This document shows, piece after piece, positions 1 to 4,831 of a stretch of DNA of 5,619 bases. The notes under the pieces are model-generated. The model was not told where the DNA came from. It saw only the letters and a program-made list of their open reading frames with translations, and searched no databases. The stretch is from Acidimicrobiaceae bacterium (GTDB lineage: Bacteria; Actinomycetota; Acidimicrobiia; Acidimicrobiales; UBA8190). The first letter of the stretch is position 1; each line of letters begins with the position of its first letter. Where the stretch lies: contig PKWD01000144.1 in the NCBI GenBank assembly GCA_003131945.1, forward strand, positions 1 through 5,619. The letters run 5' to 3'. Both the position numbers and the translations under genes were made by a program.

Positions 1-678
1 GGTGAGGACCGTCCCGTCGTCGACCTGGCTCGCTGGGAACGTGATCTGCAAACGGCACGGATCGACGGCCTCGTCCCGGCCCTAGTGGTGGACCGCAGAC
101 CCTCCTTCGGGCGGCGCCCCACCGCCGGCGACGTGAACTTCGTGCGCTACTCGTACCGCTGGCGGGAGCTTCCTCCGGCCCGGGGCGTGGCCCACGGCGC
201 CATTGAGTTGGCCAGGAGGGTGAGCCGCTACTGCCAACCGCTTTTCAAGGTCGAGTATACGATCCGACGGGACCGGTTCTTCCTGGCCCTTCCGCGCCAC
301 CGGCGTCTTCCCCCGGGCTGGAACATCTACACCGGTCCGCAATGGGTGGCATGCGGACGCCGGGCGGCGTACGCGCTGCTGCACGCCGACGACACGGTGA
401 TCGAGTGGTACCGCCAGACATGGATTCCGGACCAGTCGTTCTTCCACACCGTCCTGCGCAATCAGCCCGATCTCGTGCTGAGCGATACCCCTCTCACCTA
501 CGTCATTCCTTACAACGTCAAGCGACGGCGTGGGGACATGGTGTTGCGGGTCGACGATCTGGGCGCTATCCAACAGTCCGGTGCCGCCTTCGCCCGTAAG
601 TTCGACCCGTCGGTCGACTCCGACATCCTCCGGGACATCGAGGCGACCATCGTCACGGAGGGACCGGTGGTCCCTTGA
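1..678 (+). CDS. GT14 family (Core-2/I-branching type) glycosyltransferase, 5'-truncated by window
   Basis: The frame is open from the first base to a TGA at 676-678, giving 225 residues with no start in view. GTG codons at 85 and 88 are probably internal, because the residues before them continue the same fold. Seen, numbered from the window edge: a GWNIYTGPQW stretch (106-115), PDQSFFHTVL (143-152) and FARKF (197-201) near the C-terminus. This series (G-x-Q-W, then P-D-[EQ]-S-F-F, then FARKF followed by D...IL..I) is characteristic of the Core-2/I-branching (GT14) family, which transfers GlcNAc or xylose from UDP-sugars. GT14 enzymes are usually near 300 residues, so roughly 80-100 residues lie outside the window. 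The acidic PDQSFF region is expected to hold the catalytic acid by family analogy. No membrane anchor is visible in this part. The 3' end overlaps the convergent gene at 653-1690. Donor and acceptor cannot be assigned. Confidence 0.82.
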   Translation, partial: GEDRPVVDLARWERDLQTARIDGLVPALVVDRRPSFGRRPTAGDVNFVRYSYRWRELPPARGVAHGAIELARRVSRYCQPLFKVEYTIRRDRFFLALPRHRRLPPGWNIYTGPQWVACGRRAAYALLHADDTVIEWYRQTWIPDQSFFHTVLRNQPDLVLSDTPLTYVIPYNVKRRRGDMVLRVDDLGAIQQSGAAFARKFDPSVDSDILRDIEATIVTEGPVVP

Positions 679-1690
679 CGCATGACGCCCGGGCCTCCTC
701 GAGCTGCACGGCATCGTACCAGCGCTTCGTACTCGACGGATCGGGCCACGCTTCGAGGTGCACGCCGTGCCGCACGACATGGGACCGCAGGTTGTCCACC
801 TTGTCCCACTGCTGCGAGTAGACGGCGTCCAAGGTGTCGAAGTGCTTCTTGATACTGCTGTTGCCTATGGCCTCGTTGTACGCGTTGCGATCGGGTACCC
901 CGCACAAGCGTTCCATGCGCTTGCGGGTCACGACCTCGTCACGGTACGGGAAGTGGTGGGTGATGATGCCTCCCACCGGTTCGATCACCTGCTCACCCAT
1001 GAGGAGGTTGGCACCGTGGAACCCCTGCAGGCTCCCGAGGAACGGACCCCGGCGATCGAACCGCTGCAACGGATGCTTCCAGTGCGGTTGATCACAGTAG
1101 CGAGGTTGCTCGGGAACGAACTGCTCGCACATCGGTTGGAAGTCGATGGGATGGAGGCCGCTGACATACTGCGGCGTGCCGGTGGGGAAATGGTTGTAAT
1201 ACGTACTCCCTACGAGCCGAAAGCGTCGATCCAGCCCGCTTACGTAGTCGGCGATCGTCGCCCCCTGCGGCCCTTCCGGAAACTCGTCGGCGTCGAGCCA
1301 GAGCCACCAGATGTGCGGCGCACCGGACGCCAGCGAGACCCGGGCCACGACGGCGTTCATGAGCAGTATGCGGATCCGCTCCTCGTACACCTCGGTGCCG
1401 TAGGACTCCGCCAACGTGGCTCCGGCACCCACGGCGAGCGGTACCGTGGCATCGGTGCTGGCGTTGTCCACCAGATAGACCGCTTCGACGCCCTGGGCGA
1501 AGGCGTTTCGCACCGTGGCCTCGACGATGTCCTCCTCCATCCACGTGCCGAGCACGGCGAAAAGACGAGACCCCGCCACGACCTCGGGACGTGCCGGGTT
1601 GGACTCGCATGACGGGTAGCGGGCCGCCCGCTGACCCACCGAACGGTGCTTGCTGCGACCCGTCAGACGGCGGATCGCTGACGGGACCAT
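653..1690 (-). CDS. GT2-like glycosyltransferase, copy A of an inverted paralog pair
   Basis: This is a complete 345-residue protein from ATG (1688-1690) to TGA (653-655). Residues 1-41 are basic and low in complexity, with no hydrophobic signal. The catalytic domain then starts at RLFAVLGTWMEED (42-54). Seen: VDNASTDAT (74-82), typical of the nucleotide-sugar site of GT2-like enzymes; WLWLDADEFPEG (129-140) with a DxD (D133, D135) for metal and nucleotide-sugar binding; HWKHPLQRF (203-211); and ITHHFPYR (243-250). This resembles the Glyco_tranf_2_4-type branch of GT-A enzymes, but the sugar and acceptor are unknown. About 75% of residues 42-255 match the gene starting at 4832. The ATG has no Shine-Dalgarno; a TAGTGT hexamer lies 6 bases upstream, suggesting a leaderless transcript. 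GTG codons at residues 18 and 38 are alternative starts with no better signal. The 3' end overlaps the GT14 gene by 26 bp. Confidence 0.85.
   Translation of the reverse strand: MVPSAIRRLTGRSKHRSVGQRAARYPSCESNPARPEVVAGSRLFAVLGTWMEEDIVEATVRNAFAQGVEAVYLVDNASTDATVPLAVGAGATLAESYGTEVYEERIRILLMNAVVARVSLASGAPHIWWLWLDADEFPEGPQGATIADYVSGLDRRFRLVGSTYYNHFPTGTPQYVSGLHPIDFQPMCEQFVPEQPRYCDQPHWKHPLQRFDRRGPFLGSLQGFHGANLLMGEQVIEPVGGIITHHFPYRDEVVTRKRMERLCGVPDRNAYNEAIGNSSIKKHFDTLDAVYSQQWDKVDNLRSHVVRHGVHLEAWPDPSSTKRWYDAVQLEEARASCVKGPPVPP
659..675. terminator. Candidate bidirectional hairpin in convergent gene overlap
   Basis: A perfect 7-bp stem (AGGGACC pairing with GGTCCCT) closes a 3-base GGT loop. It lies inside the 26-bp overlap of two tail-to-tail genes, just before the stop of the plus-strand gene. 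No T-tract follows on either strand, so it is not a classical intrinsic terminator. Terminators lacking a U-tract have been proposed in high-GC actinobacteria. A three-base loop is tight, and the bases also encode protein on both strands, so chance is possible. Confidence 0.3.
926..1567 (-). repeat. Left arm of inverted gene-duplication repeat
   Basis: Bases coding residues 42-255 of copy A match 4976-5617 in reverse complement over 642 bp with no gap in the protein alignment. Perfect 38-bp matches include 1524-1561 with 4982-5019 and 1281-1318 with 5225-5262. The true right-hand limit of similarity is hidden by the window end, so this arm may extend below 926. Confidence 0.85.
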
Positions 1691-1696
1691 TGGTCA

Positions 1697-1702
1697 ACAC
1701 TA
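1697..1702 (-). promoter_or_regulatory. Candidate -10 element for leaderless copy A glycosyltransferase
   Basis: On the minus strand TAGTGT fits the TANNNT -10 pattern and ends exactly 6 bases before the ATG at 1690. That spacing would place the transcription start at or beside the A of the start codon. It agrees with the absence of a Shine-Dalgarno. No convincing -35 is found 16-18 bases upstream. TANNNT is a weak motif, so this is tentative. Confidence 0.35.
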
Positions 1703-1759
1703 GACAACACAAGCATCGGGTCCGCGCCAGCTCGAGTCGCGCCAAGGCGGCCGCCGGAC

Positions 1760-1765
1760 TACACT
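1760..1765 (+). promoter_or_regulatory. Candidate -10 element for sulfotransferase/GT operon
   Basis: TACACT matches TANNNT and would start transcription near 1772, giving a leader of about 45 bases that includes the ribosome-binding site. No matching -35 lies 17 bases upstream. Support is positional only. Confidence 0.25.
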
Positions 1766-1796
1766 GTCTGGAGCAGCGTCGACCGGTCAGCCAGCT

Positions 1797-1805
1797 GGAG
1801 CGAGG
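1797..1805 (+). promoter_or_regulatory. Ribosome-binding site for sulfotransferase gene at 1817
   Basis: The purine-rich GGAGCGAGG contains GGAG and GAGG cores. The GAGG ends 11 bases before the ATG at 1817. This favours 1817 over the in-frame ATG at 1832, which is preceded only by GTGGGACTCCA. Confidence 0.45.
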
Positions 1806-1816
1806 CGTGTCGCGAC

Positions 1817-2767
1817 ATGCGTGGGACTCCAATGGAACAACAAAGGACCTCACCACCGGGATGTGTCTTCGTGATCGGGATGCACCGCAGCGGCACCTCG
1901 GCGACAGCCGCGGTGCTGGACGAGCTGGGTCTCGAGTCTCCGTCGGCCGACGAGCTGGTTCCGCCCACCCGGACCAACCAACGGGGCCACTTCGAGGCCA
2001 AGACGCTCGTGAGGCTGAACGATCGGTTGCTCACCACTGTGGGGGGCACCTGGTCGGCGCCTCCGCCACTGGTGCCGGGCTGGGAGCGGGCCGACTCACT
2101 CGACGAGCTGCGAGCCGAGGCCTCGGCCAGCTTCGACGCCGTCTTTCCCCACCGGCCGGCGGCGTGGAAGGACCCCCGCAATTGCATCGTGCTGCCCTTC
2201 TGGCAGAGCGTGCTGGGGCCTGGCACGGCGGCGGTTCTCGTTTACCGAGATCCCATCGAGGTGGCGCGATCCCTCCAGGCGCGCAATCAATTCAGTCTCA
2301 CCGAGGGACTGGCACTATGGGAGAGATATGTGCGCTCGGCGTGTGCAAACTTGAACGGCCTGCCCACTTTGTGCTGCGACTTCCAGAGCCTGCTCGACCA
2401 TCCCAGGAAGTGGTGCGAGGAGGCCGTCGCCTTCCTGGCACTCGTTGGCATCGCGGTCGACACCGCCCCACTCGACCAGGCGGCAGATTCCGTCGACGGC
2501 TCACTGAGACACCAGCACAAGGCGACCGAAGGTGCTCACGGGCTGGGCAGCAGCCAGCGCCGGATTCTCGAGATTCTTCGCTCAATGGACGGGCCCCATC
2601 ATGCATGGCCATCTCCCGATCTCGGGCTCGAGCCCGACTGGGTAGGCGACGTCTTAGCCATGCGCCTCGACCTCGACATGCTCGGCCGGGCGCACCGCTC
2701 ATTGACGACCTCGCGCGCCTACCGGCTGGCCACCGCCGTGGGCCGACTGCGCGGACGTGAATCATGA
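1817..2767 (+). CDS. Sulfotransferase family protein (PAPS-dependent, predicted)
   Basis: This 316-residue protein opens with a P-loop-like 5'-phosphosulfate site, VIGMHRSGTSAT (19-30). Further on are WKDPRN (117-122) and VLVYRDPIEVARSL (140-153), the 3'-phosphate-binding strand and loop; R144 and S152 are the expected PAPS 3'-phosphate contacts. An LW..Y helix follows (168-171), then CCDFQSLLDHP (186-196), which resembles the late YeDLl.dP element of the family. These motifs in this order identify a bacterial sulfotransferase that moves sulfate from PAPS to a carbohydrate or lipid hydroxyl; the acceptor is not deducible. The C-terminal tail (281-313) is helical and basic, with an SRAYRLATAVGRLR stretch like those seen in glycan-locus proteins. 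There is no signal peptide, so the site is cytoplasmic. An ATG at residue 6 is an alternative start. It is the first gene of a two-gene operon, its stop overlapping the next start (ATGA), so translation is probably coupled. Confidence 0.85.
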   Translation: MRGTPMEQQRTSPPGCVFVIGMHRSGTSATAAVLDELGLESPSADELVPPTRTNQRGHFEAKTLVRLNDRLLTTVGGTWSAPPPLVPGWERADSLDELRAEASASFDAVFPHRPAAWKDPRNCIVLPFWQSVLGPGTAAVLVYRDPIEVARSLQARNQFSLTEGLALWERYVRSACANLNGLPTLCCDFQSLLDHPRKWCEEAVAFLALVGIAVDTAPLDQAADSVDGSLRHQHKATEGAHGLGSSQRRILEILRSMDGPHHAWPSPDLGLEPDWVGDVLAMRLDLDMLGRAHRSLTTSRAYRLATAVGRLRGRES

Positions 2768-3729
2768 TCAACATCGCCACCGTCCACTGGCAGACGGCCA
2801 AATGGATCGACGCCCAGCTCCACTACCTGTCACGCGCCATCGACGTTCCCTACCGGATTTTCGCCTCTCTGAACGGGATAGACGACCCCGACCTGTGGCA
2901 GCGATTCCATTTCGCCGCCGACCTCCAGGGTGGCCACGCCTCGAAGCTGAACGAACTGGCCGACCTGATCGCGCAGAGCTCGGACCGCGACGACACGCTC
3001 ATCTTCCTCGACGGCGACGCGTTCCCCGTTCAACCACTCTCCCGGTGGCTTGATGACACCCTCCGCAACGTCAAGTTGGCGGCCATCCGCAGGGACGAGA
3101 ACCTGGGGGACTGCCAGCCCCACCCCTCGTTCTGTGCCACGACCGTCGGATTCTGGCAGGACATCGAGGGCGACTGGCGCCCCGGCGGCACCTGGATCAA
3201 CTCCGCAGGGAGAGAAGTCGCCGACACCGGCGGACACCTGCTGTACAAACTGCGCCAGAACAACGTCGAATGGCTGCCCCTGCTGCGCACGAACACCCAC
3301 AACCCGCACCCGGTCTGGTTCGGTGTCTATGACCACCGCATTTACCACCATGGCGGAGGCTTCCAGGCGGCGAAGGTGGAACGCGTCGACTGGGCCAGCC
3401 GCTACGAAACGAAGGCGGCGGCCGGGCGGTCCTTGCGTCCGTCCGATGAGAACCCGAGCCTCGGCACCCTACGGGCACAACTGGCCGGCGACCCAGGGGC
3501 GCTGCGCCGGCTACGACCCGGCCACGTCGGCCGCCTCACCGCGGCCGCCGTGAAGACCGTCCGGCTCCGGCTCGAGCACCGCCACTACCTTGGACTGACC
3601 ACCACCGAGCGGGGCCGCCGGCTCGCTCAACTGGAAGAGGAGGTCTTCCGCCGCTTGTCCGACGATGACGGGTTCTACCTCGAATTCGACGACTCACCGC
3701 CGGCAGGGCTGGCCGGCGCCTCGGCTTGA
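2764..3729 (+). CDS. Putative GT-A type glycosyltransferase with DGD motif
   Basis: This 321-residue protein starts MINIATVHWQTAKWID, a beta strand and helix as at the start of a nucleotide-sugar-binding fold. Seen: LIFLDGDAFPV (79-89) with a DGD (83-85) at the expected DxD position; IRRDENLGD (108-116); QPHPSFCATTVGFW (118-131); a Gly/Trp-rich WRPGGTW (138-144); and YDHRIYHHGGGF (189-200), whose histidines could serve as a late metal ligand as in other GT-A enzymes. Residues 240-302 are mostly charged helix. I do not recognise a named subfamily; glycosyltransferase is inferred from the DxD context and neighbours, and an inactive or non-transferase fold is possible. ATG at 2764 overlaps the upstream stop by 4 bases with no clear Shine-Dalgarno, pointing to translational coupling. 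The last 18 codons and the stop overlap the convergent sulfotransferase gene by 55 bp. Confidence 0.68.
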   Translation: MINIATVHWQTAKWIDAQLHYLSRAIDVPYRIFASLNGIDDPDLWQRFHFAADLQGGHASKLNELADLIAQSSDRDDTLIFLDGDAFPVQPLSRWLDDTLRNVKLAAIRRDENLGDCQPHPSFCATTVGFWQDIEGDWRPGGTWINSAGREVADTGGHLLYKLRQNNVEWLPLLRTNTHNPHPVWFGVYDHRIYHHGGGFQAAKVERVDWASRYETKAAAGRSLRPSDENPSLGTLRAQLAGDPGALRRLRPGHVGRLTAAAVKTVRLRLEHRHYLGLTTTERGRRLAQLEEEVFRRLSDDDGFYLEFDDSPPAGLAGASA

Positions 3730-4760
3730 GGGAGCCCGGTGCCACCCTGCAGCACGCCGTCAGCGGCCACGCAAGGGCGCAGCGAGGTCCCATAGATACG
3801 ATCGAGTCCGAACTCCCGCAGGAGGGCGACGGCCCGCTCAACGCTCGGTGGGGGCACGACGCCCACCCACGACTCCAGGCGTTGGCTGGCCGACATCACC
3901 GGCGTCTGGCGGTAATTGGCACGCGAGGGACGGTCCACGGTCAGCCGGGTCGTGGGATCGAAATTCCATCGCCCCCTCCCGAAGCGCCTGAGATACTCCG
4001 CCAGACGGCGCAGCTCCCCGTACGGATCTTCCACCAAGTCTTCGTAGAAGACGACGTGGACGGACCCCGGGGCGAGCTGACCGATCGGGACCGAGTTCTC
4101 CATGCACCAGCGCAGTACGTGCCGGTGAAAGAGATCGGCATCAGCGCGATGCCGTGTGATGACGTCGGCGAAGGGGGCGAGAGGACCCTCCATGAGCCGG
4201 TCCTGACCAAGGAACTCACCGAAGAACGGCTTCCACTCGAGCTGCGTGGCCGACCAGGAGGCGGCGACCGGGTGGCGCAGCAGGTAGATGACGGGCACCT
4301 CGGGAAACTGAGCGTGGATCCACGGCAGAAGGTTGGTGGCCCTGATCTCCTTCACCAGCCGGCGCCGCGGAAACCGGTGCGTGTTCAGGGAGTCGACCAA
4401 CGGGTTGCGTATACGGCCGGTCAGGATGCGCCCCATCACCCGCCGGAGCTCGGGATCGTCGTCACCGGGGTCGGCGTAGCTCCCCCAGGCCACGCCCCGG
4501 GACAAACGCACCCGGTCCCGCCGAAGGGGCTCGAAGATGAGCCGGCAGGAGAAGGCCTCGACCAGTACCTCCGACAACCACGTCGATCCGCTGCGCCCGC
4601 TTCCCATCAGCAGCAGCGTGTTGTCTATGTCGTGATTACGTTCGACGAACAACTTTTGAGCCGAAGTGATACGCCGCCATCGACGCGCCACCACCGTCGG
4701 GTGGCGCACGGCCCGGCGCACGAAGCGGCCCTCGCGAACCACGATGCGCCGGACCCTCAT
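3675..4760 (-). CDS. Sulfotransferase family protein, second and distinct type
   Basis: This 361-residue protein runs from ATG (4758-4760) to TAG. After a strongly basic N-terminus (12 Arg in residues 1-30, no hydrophobic core) comes LLLMGSGRSGSTWLSEVL (49-66), a 5'-phosphosulfate loop. VIYLLRHPVAASWS (157-170) is the 3'-phosphate site, with R162 and S168 or S170 as likely contacts. VVFYEDLVEDP (236-246), RRLAEYL (251-257) and the closing helices fit the family. LVKEIRATNLLPWI (135-148) is a plausible core strand and helix. Known role of the family: sulfate transfer from PAPS to glycans or lipids. It differs clearly from the sulfotransferase at 1817 (GSGRSGSTW versus GMHRSGTSA; no WKDPR), so the pair is not a recent duplicate. 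The last 25 or so residues (QAEAPASPAGGESSNSR) are low-complexity. A GGAAG lies 10 bases upstream of the ATG and supports this start. It is cytoplasmic, perhaps held to the membrane by the basic N-terminus (inference). Confidence 0.85.
   Translation of the reverse strand: MRVRRIVVREGRFVRRAVRHPTVVARRWRRITSAQKLFVERNHDIDNTLLLMGSGRSGSTWLSEVLVEAFSCRLIFEPLRRDRVRLSRGVAWGSYADPGDDDPELRRVMGRILTGRIRNPLVDSLNTHRFPRRRLVKEIRATNLLPWIHAQFPEVPVIYLLRHPVAASWSATQLEWKPFFGEFLGQDRLMEGPLAPFADVITRHRADADLFHRHVLRWCMENSVPIGQLAPGSVHVVFYEDLVEDPYGELRRLAEYLRRFGRGRWNFDPTTRLTVDRPSRANYRQTPVMSASQRLESWVGVVPPPSVERAVALLREFGLDRIYGTSLRPCVAADGVLQGGTGLPQAEAPASPAGGESSNSR
3698..3718. terminator. Candidate bidirectional hairpin in second convergent overlap
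   Basis: CGCCGGC (3698-3704) pairs perfectly with GCCGGCG (3712-3718) across a 7-base loop. It sits in the 55-bp overlap of two tail-to-tail genes, just where read-through from both sides would collide. No T-tract follows on either strand. GC-rich 7-bp stems occur often by chance in such DNA, so confidence is low. Confidence 0.3.
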
Positions 4761-4770
4761 GACGCTGATT

Positions 4771-4775
4771 CTTCC
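4771..4775 (-). promoter_or_regulatory. Ribosome-binding site for second sulfotransferase
   Basis: On the minus strand GGAAG lies 10 bases before the ATG at 4760. It is the only start in this window apart from 1817 with a reasonable Shine-Dalgarno. Beside it, GAGCCAGGCTC (4777-4787) is an 11-bp near-perfect palindrome that could be an operator, but it is too short to call. Confidence 0.45.
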
Positions 4776-4818
4776 AGAGCCAGGCTCCGTCGAGGTGCGG
4801 GGCCCCCGTCGCCACCGG

Positions 4819-4824
4819 TACCGT
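4819..4824 (+). promoter_or_regulatory. Candidate -10 element for leaderless copy B glycosyltransferase
   Basis: TACCGT (TANNNT pattern) ends 7 bases before the GTG at 4832, much like the TAGTGT placed 6 bases before the start of copy A. No Shine-Dalgarno precedes the GTG and no -35 is evident. If the in-frame GTG at 4823 were the real start, this reading would fail, because that codon overlaps the hexamer. Confidence 0.28.
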
Positions 4825-4831
4825 GCTGCCC

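Larger units (their letters stand above)
1691..1816. other. Divergent intergenic region
   Basis: This 126-bp spacer separates the divergent starts at 1690 (-) and 1817 (+) and must hold the promoters of both transcripts. Candidate -10 hexamers are given separately. No strong -35, long inverted repeat or riboswitch-like fold was seen; the best palindrome is the 8-bp CCAGCTGG at 1791-1798. Confidence 0.6.

Noticed and set aside
85..678. GTG at 85 as the true start of the GT14 gene
   Set aside because: The frame is open back to base 1 and the upstream residues read as ordinary protein; starting at 85 would leave a domain far shorter than the GT14 family.
758..1612. Plus-strand open frame antisense to copy A, with a similar antisense frame at 4952-5596 opposite copy B
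   Set aside because: The two antisense translations resemble each other only because the sense genes are paralogs. Neither shows motifs of its own.
1591..2760. Plus-strand 389-codon frame overlapping the sulfotransferase in another phase
   Set aside because: Composition is low-complexity Arg/Gly/Pro-rich; the frame at 1817-2767 has the full set of sulfotransferase motifs.
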